From Fasciolopsis buskii (taxonomy: Eukaryota > Platyhelminthes > Trematoda > Plagiorchiida > Fasciolidae): a stretch of 64,000 nucleotides of DNA. Positions 10,915-22,049 of this stretch are shown here, one piece after another. The number at the start of each line of letters is the position of its first letter. The first letter of the stretch is position 1. Under the pieces are notes generated by a model that saw only the letters and a program-made list of their open reading frames with translations, ran no database searches and was not told where the DNA came from. Made by a program: the position numbers and the translations under genes. The stretch is from positions 1 to 64,000 of the forward strand of contig LUCM01009867.1 in the NCBI GenBank assembly GCA_008360955.1, given 5' to 3'.

Positions 10915-13270
10915 TTTATTATTGGACACCTCGTTAATTCATCGTTTAGGGTAATTACAGCCCTTACTGTCCTAAAGATCCTGCTTATCAGTCGGTCACT
11001 CAATGTCACAAATGTTTTTGCCTAACCCCACTGTCAAGGCATTTTTGAGATTTTAATGATTTGGTAAGTTTACTCTCTGTATAATTTTTTTCAAACAGCC
11101 CCAACATGTTTATATTTGGATTGGAATACGTGGACTTTGGCGAGATCACCCCTTTCCGGTTTCCTTCTAGTGATACTCGCGTGCGTTTTTTGTCTTCGAA
11201 GTCAGATGATTTGATTTGGTGTATTTTCTGTAACGAAGGTTTTCCTTTGCGACCTACTCTGCAGAGGAGGTGAGCAATCTCCGACCTGTTTATATATTCG
11301 GACACATGTAAGTCCACACTACGCACGCGCAAGCCGTATGAACACCAAGATAAGTCCTTTAGGTGCCTCGGAACTTATTTAACAGTGACTTCAACATATC
11401 TCGCAGCTCACGGACACCCAACTCACACTCCACACGTTTACGGATTGGATTGGTTGCTGACGCTACCAAGAGAACGTATGTTGCATACTACGAGCTAAGT
11501 CAACAGCAGTGTGTGAGTAAGCTAGACAAGTGTTAGTAGTAGGAAACTACACTGGGTATGTGTGCGAATAGACTGTGATAAATTAGAGGAGTGACCGACA
11601 TAAAGGATACGTGAATAGACTTAAGGTATTGTAGTTGCTTAAAACAGTTCGATTGCTAGTGTAAACGGTTGCGGGATTAAGTCGATTCGGATGATAACTT
11701 CATTCACAGTTGCCGCCAACCAAATTCACAATCTCGAACGTCAGCCGACCTTCACAGTCGCTCACAGAATGTTTGTAATCTATCGACAGGCAATAGACCG
11801 ACGGGCATCATTGCTAAACGTAGACAGTGGTATCCTATGTTCGAGATTTTGCCAATACAAGCCATTTCCTAATTCATTATTGTGTTATTGCTTGAGTGCA
11901 GTTATTAGCCTTGCACCTAATTGTTATGCATTGCATGGGAAATGTGCAACATTTTCGAACGGATCTGCGACCATCGAAAGATCGCCGTATGGGGAAGTGA
12001 CCGATTGTGGGACTAATGAAACCCGGGGGTTTCAAATCTATACCTCACAATGTTAACCACTTAAACACCGTCTATTTAGTTGAGTTTCGTAACTCGAGAT
12101 TAGGCCATTTTATGAAATAAAATGTTGTTGACCCAAAGATAAAATCCACTGATTGCGCTGGACAGACATTATATTTGCTGCCATCTGGCAGACCTTATTG
12201 GACAGACAAAGAGGCCATGAATTTTACGGGTGGACATCGACTGATTCGAAGGGAACACAAATGCAGACAGTTCAGTGCGATGGACTCCATGTTCTTACTA
12301 AATCCAAGTGGGCATCACTTGTGTTTTATATGCAAAATATTCGAAGCCCCTCGGCCTGGCATCACAGTTCACTTATGAGCAAAACGTGGTAATAAACCAT
12401 GGACGACAATCATTCGTGATCTTGAATTCACTGGGTTGAAGACTGTGACAAATGGGTCGATGAAACCTTTGTCCGCATCAGTGAAACCTCATTTGCTGGT
12501 CGTTTAATCAAAAAAATACGCGCCTCATTTCTTCATACTTGTGCATGGAGTAGTCGAATACTCTTTTGGGATAGACTGCTTCGCATTGGTCATTTGGATA
12601 GCGTTCTTCTCTGAGGGTCAAAATGATTACATTTCATTTCAGGTATTTTGGTAGGTTCACGTACCACCCACACGACAGAGCACGAGGGGTTTTGTGACGG
12701 TAGTCAGCTGCAGAACCTAACTAATCAGAATCCGTATGGCCAAAAAGTGAAAAAGCTGAGATGCAGACGGATGTATTATACGATAAATCTGCACTATTTC
12801 AGGAAGGAGACCGCGGTCGTTTAAAGCTTTCCGAACGAAGAAAGTCCCAACCGTGGGAGAACAATCGAACCCAAGACCTTTACGTTAATTCGTCACGGTG
12901 TCAACCTGTTGTTCATCGCTTGACGAAAGGTGGTTAGTTTAGTTCGGTGAACCAGGACACTCGAATAGCAAACTTGGCTACGCGAACTAAACTAACAGCA
13001 AAAATTGCAGTGCACTAAGTCAATTGCAGAGACAACCAAAGAATTACCACAAGGATAGCCCAATGGCCAAGCTGTTGCAGTCTCAGGCATCCAGTTGGTG
13101 CTCGATAAATATGTTATTTACTGTGTCCATGGATTTTATTCACTAGATGAGTATTGATGCCGCGTAAGTGGATGTTTACAAGTTACAGTGTTTTTTGTTA
13201 GAATGGACACAATCCAATAACTAGCTTTGCTTTTAGGGAAATTTTGATCTTTTTCTATCGTTGTTTTTGC
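10915..13270. other. Upstream of the first visible LAP exon; no exon recognised
   Basis: The N-terminal exons of LAP should lie here or left of the window, but no frame here reads like the LAP N-terminal domain. The plus frames 11691-12056 (121 codons) and 12153-12392 were read and not recognised. A perfect 14-bp inverted repeat occurs at 12933-12996. Confidence 0.4.
12933..12996. repeat. Perfect 14-bp inverted repeat (hairpin)
   Basis: The arm gttagtttagttcg at 12933-12946 is the exact reverse complement of cgaactaaactaac at 12983-12996, with a 36-bp loop. It could fold as a stem-loop or be a remnant of an element terminus. No coding or terminator role can be read from it. Confidence 0.85.
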
Positions 13271-13273
13271 CAG

Positions 13274-13568
13274 CCTCTGGAAGTGCGTGAGATGAAATCC
13301 ACAACACCACTGAAGGCGGAAATTTTGGGTGTGAAAGAAGATCCAAAAGAGTCGGATGGACTGGTCTTGCGTTTGGCTATGGCGCTTGAGGAAGGCCGAT
13401 GGATTGCGAGAGACATTGGTGGTTCTGATCCGGAACGAATGTCAGCACCGAGAATTGTGGACTATCTGAAAACAACACTGGGTGGTCTGAGAGGCGTTAC
13501 CATGAGTGCGGAGAAAGTGGACGGTAACAAATACCCTTTGATGGCTGCGGTGAATCGTGCAGCATCTG
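13274..13568 (+). CDS. Leucine aminopeptidase (peptidase M17), internal exon a
   Basis: This exon encodes about 98 residues joining the N-terminal domain to the M17 catalytic domain. Family landmarks are EVREMKST, EEGRWIARDIGGSDPERM, APRIVDYLK and KYPLMAAVNRAAS. M17 enzymes are two-metal cytosolic exopeptidases that release N-terminal residues, and several flukes express them in gut and tegument. The exon starts after a pyrimidine-rich acceptor (gtttttgccag) and ends in phase 1 before gtaatg. The split Ala codon is completed by the exon at 19750. The longer open frame around it (13244-13633) runs into intron on both sides. Upstream exons were not found. Confidence 0.92.
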
Positions 13569-14635
13569 GTAATGTTTTGTTTTATTTTATTGGACAATCA
13601 GTCAATGGCGCATTTATATCATGTTGTATGTGATTCTTTATCTCCTAAGTATGTGTTCAATTCAATCAGTTTCAGTTGTTAACATTAATGGTCTTGCACT
13701 GATATGGTTTGGCATGGTTTACTTCCTCACAGCACCGTCTAGTTAAGGAAATACTGACCGAGAATTAAGGACAGGTCAACTGGAAAGTATTGATTTGAAA
13801 AAGTATGTGGGAGACGCTTGGCCTTGACGTGTGGTGACGGCTTGCGTGCCTCCATGACCCAGCGAAGTGTGTGGGATGTCTTATGTGTAGCCGAAGTTTC
13901 ATTCGTGCCAGAAAGCTGAATAGCAAGAAGTTTGACGAAGCAATCTCGTGATCCTCTAGATTGGAGGTTGATACGAATGGTTGACTCGATGGGAAAATTG
14001 AATGGATGATTAATTAATCGGGGTAGCTGGACTTCCACCCAGTTACCCTGCTGCCTAAGGGAGTTCTAGTTAAAACTAAATGCTTGGGCTGAGAACCGTA
14101 ATCGTTTTCGTGCTTAGGGACTGGATTTTAGTAGTACCCATTTACTATCTCTCATGAGTAACATGATTACAAATAATTTAATACTGTCTCGGTCGTCGTG
14201 TAAGACATTCAGGACTTCGCTCCTAGTTGGATCAAGGGAGGTGGAAAATGAAGAGTGTGGTGCTGTTCAGAGTTGTTTCATTTTTAAAAATAAACCTGTC
14301 TTCTGTCCTAGGGAGTCTTTTCTTGCCCCTCGACCTACTCATAATGGTCTTACTGATCACCATCCGGATATTTGCAACGGTTTATTGTTAAGTACTGACG
14401 TAGATGTCTTTTCGTAGGTCACATTTTCTGAGGCCACTTCAACCTTGGGATCTTGGCTGGTTCATCGTGCGAACACTCATGAAGACCGGTGAACAAGCGT
14501 GTTTGGATTGGGTGGATGGCAGTGGACCTATTGGTGATTGATGTCTGTTGAGTCAGTAAAACTCAAATTCAGGATTCGTTGCGTTGCTTGATGGCTGAAA
14601 GTCCCAAAGTTACGGGTCTACACACGCCCATAATC
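13569..14635. other. LAP intron, left part; nothing else recognised
   Basis: This is the start of a 6.2-kb intron. Short open frames (13739-14038 minus, 14154-14417 plus) carry no recognisable domain. Confidence 0.5.
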
Positions 14636-14639
14636 CGTT

Positions 14640-15060
14640 CAAACTTTAGATTTCTTAGAGTATTTGTTGTCGACCAAGCTAATCAGTACTGCGCCACCGA
14701 TTGCATGAAGCGTGGTGAGCTGCGCAATGTCGTCCGCATATTTTAAATCAGACAGATTCCTGCCTGAAAAATATATCAGTGCCAGTGTTCTCACATGATG
14801 ACAGAGATATCTCCGTAGCTACCTCAATTACAATTTGAAGAGCAAAGGTGAAAGAGGGTACCCTGAGGAACACCACTTCTCGTAGTGAGCACAGGTGAAA
14901 TTACACCATAAGAGCAAGCTCGGCTTTTGCCGTTCGCATAAAGCGATTGGATAAGTGAGATGGATTTTTCTGGGACATCCTTCGGCTCGAGGCGGGGCCA
15001 AATAATTATACAATCAATCCAGCCGAATATACATTTCAAATCAGCGAAAACAGAAATCGT
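14640..15060 (-). mobile_element. LINE reverse transcriptase fragment, inverted relative to the neighbouring 3' part
   Basis: The minus-strand translation gives a decayed RT palm region: DLKCIFGWIDC (counterpart of the catalytic DLKAAFDSVD stretch), then VPEKSISLIQSLYANGKS and TTRSGVPQGTLFHLCS. Landmarks match plus-strand 25.02-25.19 kb, where SGIRQG and SPFFF appear. Stops interrupt it further left. Orientation is opposite to the RT C-terminal segment starting 30 bp to the right. The two together look like one insertion with an inverted 5' part. Confidence 0.8.
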
Positions 15061-15089
15061 AGATCTAGTAAAAATGTTCCTGTTCACTA

Positions 15090-15790
15090 GGCTGAGGCAT
15101 GTGTGGCGTCCGCGTGACACGGTTACGGACTAAAGGTCGAGTATACACAAGAGCATTGAGATCGGTATTGCTATACGGCTCCGAGACAAGGCCGTTGAGA
15201 TGTGAAGACATACGAAAACTTATGGTATTTGAACACCGTTGCCTTCGTAGTATTGGTGGAATATGGTGGGATAATTTTGTGAGTACTTTAAAAGTTAGAC
15301 ATGAAGTACTTGATCTTGGGGTCCAGCTTTTAGAACAGGCACTGAATTCGAAACGTTTGAGGCGGTTGGGTCTTGTATTGCGCATGTGCACAGAACGCCT
15401 GCCTCGTTGTACACTTTTGTTAGAGGCGGGTAATGGTTGGAGGATGGTTCGAGGTGGCCAGTAAATGGCATGGGTACGAACAAGGAAGGAAGCTTGAACC
15501 GGTGGACTGGATCGTGCAGTTGCAATCAGACTATCGAGTAGGGGTTCACGAGGTCCCTCGGAGCGATGGTTGGAGACAATAGTTGGTATGGCTGAGTTTC
15601 ACATTCCGTGTCGTTGTTGCATCCAAAATCTTTTCTTCCCTTCATAGTTCCTCAAATCACTATTTTTGTAATCAATCTTTCATTGCTCCCCATTCTTTTT
15701 TCTGTTTGCGTAGATGATGCTGTGGGGTAACAACCCAAACCAGAGCACATTGGTCTATGGTTAGTCTTTGTGCATACTGAAACTGAAACT
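15090..15790 (+). mobile_element. LINE RT C-terminal region plus 3' UTR
   Basis: An open stretch (15099-15464) reads GRVYTRALRSVLLYGSETRPL, MVFEHRCLRSIGGIWW and LRRLGLVLRM, the region after the thumb of this LINE RT family. It is followed by about 320 bp resembling the end of the 25-26 kb copy, with shared blocks gctgtggggta and aaccagagc near the 3' end. It lies inside the LAP intron in the gene's sense orientation. Confidence 0.85.
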
Positions 15791-15949
15791 AGTGAGCAAT
15801 GATAAGCGCGTTTCTCCTCGTGGTCCCCATCCTTCCAACAACGAACTTTCAGTTTCCGTCCTTCTGATGCAGAACCGTGTGAGATTCCAAGATTTATTTG
15901 ATGGAAGCATTAGTGGGATGAAATAATTAGTTTGGAGGCATTACTTAAA

Positions 15950-16390
15950 CCTAACTGTTCACTTCAGTTGGCTGCCCTCAATGTTCGTAGGCTCAACTAG
16001 ATAGGGCAACAAGCTACCTTGAAACTTTTGAAATAGATGTAATCTGTGTCTCCGAAACGCGCACATAAGACTTTACTTCCGTGATCACTCTTCGTAACCC
16101 CGATTCTGTTGTTTCATTGATCGCGTGCCCAGTGATCCGGTTTGCAGTGCTGGCATCAGGACCACTGTGAGCAGGAGGGTCGAATGTACACTTTTAGACT
16201 GGACACAAGTCAACAGTCTGGTTGAACTGTTCTGCACTTGGCAATAGCAGTCGACTGAAGCGTCGTTGCTTGAAAGCATGAAAATGACATAAAAGTTGCA
16301 CAAATCCCACTTCGATCGTAAAGTCGAGAAATGTTCATCATATGGCCAGGTAAACCCTTGGCGATCCAGCTTATCGCATAATACGACCAA
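15950..16390 (+). mobile_element. LINE endonuclease-domain fragment, decayed
   Basis: Frames around 15965-16100 read LAALNVR and EIDVICVSETRT, the start of the AP-endonuclease-like domain of the same LINE group; compare the minus-strand frame at 50.8 kb beginning MSETRIQDSS. Downstream, the match fades after PDSV and stops accumulate. It follows the 3' end of the previous LINE by about 160 bp, so it is a separate or rearranged piece. Confidence 0.6.
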
Positions 16391-16394
16391 GTCA

Positions 16395-18820
16395 CGGGGC
16401 CCAGAATTCAGACTGACGAAAGAGGCCGAACGAATTTAGCTTTTGGGCCATGAAAATTCCAGATATTCTGACCAATACCTGGAATCGATCAGACAACATG
16501 AAAGGTTCAATAGAGGTTAGCAGTAAACATGAGTCATGCGAAGTTAGATGGTACGGATTACAGATAGCCTTAACTATAAAGGAAAACACGGGAAAGCAGA
16601 GAATGACTTTTTGGACTCCACACTCACAAATCACTTCCCTACCGACGTAGCAATTATATTGATTACATCAAAATTCCTCTAAATTCTCAGTAGAAGCCTG
16701 TTGTCCCACGAACTGGCAAGGACGAATCCATCTGTGACTGCCCTGACGTATGAGACGACATCTTCATTCCCTTCCAAGTTTTCCGCCTAGGTTAAACAAT
16801 TCGCTCCGAATCCATAAACATATGAGGTGAGAGGCATTTCTATTACTTAGCAAGCTGCAAACGTCTTTCAGCGGATCATCTCGTTACAAACCAACCACTA
16901 CCAAATACGTTTTGTGACGGGTTTCATTAGAATTAACAGAGTTCCGACATGCTGTAATTGGATTTTGGTCCGTTTACTTTTCTGGCTATAAATATCCTCT
17001 TGTAGAGAGTACATTGAGTCGTCGCCAAAAGTTAAACCGTTATGCTTTCCAAACGGCGTATAATGTAACGCTCAGGCTTCCTATATCCTGAATCAAGGCC
17101 AGACTGACACGCCTTTTCAGTCACGGGTGAGTGACATACGGCTGAACTCAGATTTAGTAAAAACTTGGAAGCAAACCTGGAGTGACTTCCCTTTGCTCCG
17201 GTTCCAGCACAAGAGTAAAAATAGTCTCGCCTTCTTAACATGCAAAAATTGGAAAAGGCATTGCACCAAATGGAGATTACCGAATATCCAATGGAGATAG
17301 ACAGATTAAAGTCAAAAAGCAATAAGTTTTTATCTGAAGCAGCCTACATGCAGCAACGGGTTATGGCAAGAAGTGAATGACCTTCTAACCGACCAGAACC
17401 CATGCGTTTGTTCCTGCTTGCTGGAGTGGGAAAGGAATGAATCAAAACAGCGACAACCGGCCGAAACCCTTTAAATTCTCAAAGCGAAACCATATGGAAT
17501 AACTGAAGTAGTCAACCTCAAATATTAGTCAAATGTCAAAGCACAATGTGCCCTCCATTAGGTATATCAATGCGATTATGAGGTTAGAAATTGACGAAGT
17601 AGAAAATAAGCAACTTGGTGGCGAAATTGAAGGACGAATGAATCTGGAGAGGGAGTTTCAAGACAGAAAAACGACAAAAATTTAGCGATTAAAATCTAAG
17701 CACTTTGTTGTTTAATTTACTTTAAATAACTCAAGGAGTTTGAGTAGCCGTATATGTGAGATTCGGACTTTCCATGCAGGAATCATTGTTAGGGGAAACA
17801 ACCCAGTTAAGAATAAATTTACGTTCCCGCTTACCTGTTTGTTTTCCATGTATAAACTTGAGACTTTATGGTTTTGGCGCATATGAAAGTGAAGGCATTA
17901 TTTGACTCATTGTCTATTGAATGCATTGATAACTTGAAATTCAACATTTCGTGACAATAGTTTGTTCCAGGTGAACGTCCTAGTCGTCGTTTGACGAGTC
18001 AACAAAATGTGCTCGAATCTCTGAGGCGTCTTCGGTTAATGATGGACAAAATCGTTGCATATCATTACGAATGCTAAAACAAAAACAGTTCAAGAGTCCA
18101 AGGGATCCGCGGTTCGCACCGGAAACCTAAAAGCATTGGTTCTTCACCTTTGTTTTGCATAATTTTCTCATTTTCTTGGCCATGCGTGTTCCATCGAAAT
18201 TTTGTGATCATTTAATCCGTTAAGGATTAGGCAACTAAATTTATGTATACACCCCTGTCCCATAACTCCGGGAAGATATATCCCACGGGAACCATTCAAA
18301 TACCATCCGAATGTTCACCGTGAGATGCCGAATTCAGCATCGTGAATTAGAATGTATTTGACAAATCAACTTGTAATCCATCGACACAAAAGTGTTTCCA
18401 GCCCAATTGTGAGGAGTTGGATGAACCCAACTATTTTTCTACAGGTTACAAACAGCTTATAGTGCTAAAAATGGGAGAACTCACTAAATAAATACCAAAC
18501 AAGACAGATAACTTGGGTACCCATTTCTGGGTGTACAACAAGACGAATGTTGCCTAAGCTGTGTAGCCAAAGAGTCTTTACCACACCTGACTTGTTGAGA
18601 TCCTATGTGGTTGAATGCCTCTCCCAATCTCACGGTAACATTTGTCCCGCCCTCCGCCTTGCCACACCATGAATTGGACCGAAGCTTGAATTGGGCATGC
18701 TGATTCTACTACGTTCATGCTTCTAGCATATTAGAAATGACTTAAGATGTGATCGACTTCTGGTCGAAGATGTCACTTTGAGGTTGTTGAATGGTTGATG
18801 AAGCGGAGACAGTAGTCTTG
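16395..18820. other. LAP intron, middle; nothing recognised
   Basis: No coding region, RNA gene or repeat family shared with the rest of the window was recognised. The minus frame 17032-17322 and the overlapping frames at 16.4-16.65 kb are unassigned. Confidence 0.4.
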
Positions 18821-18899
18821 GCTGATGAATTTTTCGCCACTCTGCTGCCCCGTTAGCCAAATGGAAGAACGTGCAACCTTAGGCACACAGTGCTTTGAC

Positions 18900-19235
18900 C
18901 TTTCTGTAGCATTTATATTTGAAATCTGTATACGGAATTCGGCCACTACCATTAACGAACTGGTACGAATTACCCATAAATACTGGATTGATTCCGATTC
19001 AAGACAATGAGTAGCCCATAGCAGCTGAAAAGCACCTTCGGGTCATACTTAGGGATCAGATCAGACGAAATCCCGATTGGTGGAATACATTCCGTCCAGT
19101 GATATTAGAGTTATGTCTGAACTTTGCGATCGTCTGTCGTCATGCTTCTCAGTGCTTGGTTGTCTACGCAAGCTACAGCGAGGCTCTTCCGGATTGTATC
19201 ATGTGACTTGCACGTAGACCCACCAAGCAATTGCA
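18900..19235 (+). repeat. Interspersed repeat R4, copy 1
   Basis: It shares ordered blocks with 20935-21190: tatacggaattcgg, aatgaactg-type, gtggaatacattccgtccagt, cgtcgct/cgtcatgct and atgtgacttgcacgta. Both copies have the same orientation and both lie in LAP introns. No protein or tRNA-like promoter was confirmed. Confidence 0.75.
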
Positions 19236-19749
19236 ACACTAGTGCCTTATAATACGTAACATAGATCCAGACACGCTTGTGGAAATGCTCGACTTAAATC
19301 ATAGTGTGATGCAAGACGACAGGACCAGAGTTACAGGAGTTTTGAGTTCGCGATATGTAGGCTACCGCGAGCAATGGTTACCCTTTTTATTTCAATGTCA
19401 AAGTGGTGGTAGGAGTAAATTCTTGAGAAAATGCCAGTGTTTTGTATCCAGCAACAGTTTGGTGGAATCAAATAAGATTTCTAACGGTGCTGTATTTCAT
19501 AATAGTAAATCAAGTGCCATTGAAAATATTTCATTCCGACTTTCCATATTCTAATTTTTTGGGTCTATTTTGTTTTGGAATCATGAAGATTGCGGTCCAT
19601 ACCGACATTCTGTACATTTTTGTCAATTTTTCGTCACCAGGTTATAAATGGAAAAGCACACAATAGAAGAACTATGTTCTGAATCTGATTAGAAAGACCG
19701 AATGATGGGTAATATTGTAATTTCAATCTGCTACATTTTCCCCGTCCAG

Positions 19750-20141
19750 CGGTCGCACGTCACGATGGCCGCGTGGTTCATCTCAACTACGAGCCGCCCA
19801 ATCCAGCCGAGGTTGATACAACTCTCTATTTGGTCGGTAAAGGTATCACATACGATACGGGTGGAGCAGACATCAAGGCAAACGGTGTGATGGCCGGGAT
19901 GCATCGGGACAAGTGTGGTGCTGCAGCGATTGCTGGTTTGTTCAAAACTCTGGGAGAGCTACAACCTCCCGGATTGTCGGTGTCAGCGGCCCTGGCATTC
20001 GTGCGTAACAGTGTTGGAGCTGAGTCGTATGTGGCTGATGAGATTCTAGTTGCTCGTTCTGGTCAACGTATCCGCGTGGGTAATACGGATGCGGAGGGTC
20101 GTATGGTGATGACGGATCTTCTATGTGAAGCAAAAGAGAAG
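19750..20141 (+). CDS. Leucine aminopeptidase (peptidase M17), catalytic exon b
   Basis: This exon supplies most of the M17 active site. It reads VGKGITYDTGGADIKA (metal-binding Lys and Asp, plus the catalytic Lys), GMHRDKCGAAAIAG (a further metal Asp) and NTDAEGRMVMTD, the cytosol aminopeptidase signature with its metal-ligand Asp and Glu and catalytic Arg. All residues expected from the family are intact, so the protein should be active. It opens after the acceptor ccccgtccag, two bases completing the phase-1 codon left at 13568, and closes at phase 0 with AAG before gtactg. The preceding intron is 6,181 bp. The adjoining open frame runs on past the donor, but that part is intron. Confidence 0.96.
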
Positions 20142-20716
20142 GTACTGAAGTTCATTCAAAACCTGAAGCGCAACCAAATGTTTCTACCCTTTGGATTGTA
20201 GTACTGCTCATCGCTATCCAGAAACGAAACGGTTCTCGTAGTTCGTATGTTCCAGAATGTAAATTGCATAAGGAAGGAGTCAGCAAACCATATCTAATAA
20301 CTGATTATCAGCTGAACAGTAGAAATATTGTCTGACTTACTGTGCGTATGTATTCCGATTAGAATCTCGTCGTCTATATTGGCAACGCGAAAGCTACGAT
20401 TAGCACTATTCTTGGTTTGCTTAGCTCACAATATCCTTAGAGCAGTACGATGTGAAACCAGTTACTAGATTGGGTTACGTAAAGTAAAACTTTATATCTG
20501 AGGTTCGACATCGTCCTCAAGAACGCAGTTCCGTTTTTTTGCGGTTTATGGGTTTTCTCAGTCGATTTACTTTTTAGTTTACCTAAAGAGAGTTTGCATA
20601 AAACAATGAAACTGTATGCGGTCGCCAACCTTCTGGTGCTCTGCATCTACGGTGGATGGCCTTTTTAGTTTGAGCTGTAATTTTAAAGTGACTGTTTTTT
20701 ACTTTCCCGTTTATAG
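20142..20716. other. LAP intron (575 bp)
   Basis: Bounded by AAG/gtactg and ttatag/GCA. No repeat was recognised. Confidence 0.85.
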
Positions 20717-20797
20717 GCAATCACTACGAAGAATCCATTCCTGTTTACGATAGCTACTCTCACGGGCCATGTGGTGCGAGCATATAGACACTTTACA
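20717..20797 (+). CDS. Leucine aminopeptidase (peptidase M17), exon c
   Basis: A short 27-codon exon, too short to stand out as an open frame, that reads NPFLFTIATLTGHVVRAY. In M17 enzymes this helix-strand segment follows the NTDAEGR signature by about 20 residues, and the fluke enzymes share the TLTGH motif. Acceptor cgtttatag and donor ACA/gtaagt are both good, and both junctions are phase 0, joining the exon ending LLCEAKEK to the exon starting AIIDNGPAR. Confidence 0.93.
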
Positions 20798-20930
20798 GTA
20801 AGTCCCGTCTCACCTTAACTACAACCCCGTGTTCAATCGTCACCGCCGTTCTAAACCGTTCTTATTAGAAAAAAAATCATTTCCATGACCCTACGTCTAT
20901 GAGTTGGTGAGTGGGCCATAGTCTGCGATA
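20798..20930. other. LAP intron start
   Basis: Start of a 9.1-kb intron (20798-29901) that carries several repeats listed separately. Confidence 0.8.
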
Positions 20931-20934
20931 CTAT

Positions 20935-21195
20935 AGTACTTGGACTTGAAACTAATATACGGAATTCGGTCAGCCATATTAATGAACTGACACAGATTAC
21001 CCTAGCTAAGTAAAACGAACACAACGATTTGTGGAATACATTCCGTCCAGTAGCCTTCAAATAACGGTTGGATTTTATGACCGTGTGTCGCCACGGTCCT
21101 CATTCGTCGCTTGTCTTCGCAGTTCGGGGCCAAGTTGGGCCGGACTGCATCACGTGACTTGCACGTAAACTCACCACAGGCATGCCATGTTTCGC
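20935..21195 (+). repeat. Interspersed repeat R4, copy 2
   Basis: Second copy of the repeat at 18.9-19.2 kb. Shared blocks are atatacggaattcgg, gtggaatacattccgtccag and cacgtgacttgcacgtaa, in the same order. The internal region has a different length. Confidence 0.75.
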
Positions 21196-21769
21196 ACCCA
21201 AAGGGCATCCATTTATTACTGTCTGTATCGTTTTCTCCACAGAATGATTCTCCGCTAATCAACAAAATTATGGGATCCTCGGGATTGTTGATTAGACAGA
21301 AATTCCTGTTTCGAAGCCCATGGCTGAGATACAGAAACTCCCCTTAGTGCATGTGAATTTGACCGGAATATTTGAGGTAGTTTAGGAACGAATAAGCATG
21401 AGACTACTGGCTTTTTGAGCGGTCAGTTACGATTGTTTATCTGGCATCCGTAACAACATCTAATCATATAATTTTATCCACAAATGAAACTGCACACATA
21501 TCGATCGTGATTAAAATGTGTACTCGTAACGGAACCGATCATACGCTCATCAATTTTGTTATTTTTATGTCTGCTGTTTATACCAAGTCCTATGTGGAGG
21601 CGGCCGTGGAAAACATCGCATTTGCTTATGACATTTATTTTTTCAGTTTCACGTGCCTGGGCTTATCAATTCGATAGCAATATTGACAATGGTGATGAGC
21701 ATTTTGCTTCCTTTTTATTTGTAAATACCCAACAGCTTGGAAAAGGTGCGCGGCTGTTAGGGAGGAGTA

Positions 21770-22040
21770 GTTAAGTCATCTATGCCTTCTGTCACCGCCC
21801 AAAAAAGGTCAAAAGTTTGAATCGCAGATTCATCGGTCACTTGAGTAGCAGAGATGGCAGTTCGCTGTCGCCCGGCTCGTTAGTCCACCTGAGGAATCGG
21901 AAATTTATGTAATTCTGTACCACTCAAGTTTCATGGTCGCGATCACGGTTGCCCGTTTTCTCTTCTGAATAGTGGGCCGTAGCTGCTGTGGCGTATGCCT
22001 CAGGTTTAGGCATCACTCGTCGCATGGGCGAGTAGAGCCC
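21770..22040 (+). repeat. Interspersed repeat R3, copy 2, with tRNA-like B box
   Basis: It aligns with 10710-10910 over the body blocks gagatggca, tgtcgcc, caagtttcat and cacggttgcc. Upstream there is a B-box-like agtttgaatcgc and a weak A-box-like region, so R3 is probably a third tRNA-derived SINE family. Confidence 0.6.
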
Positions 22041-22049
22041 GTGAATTTC

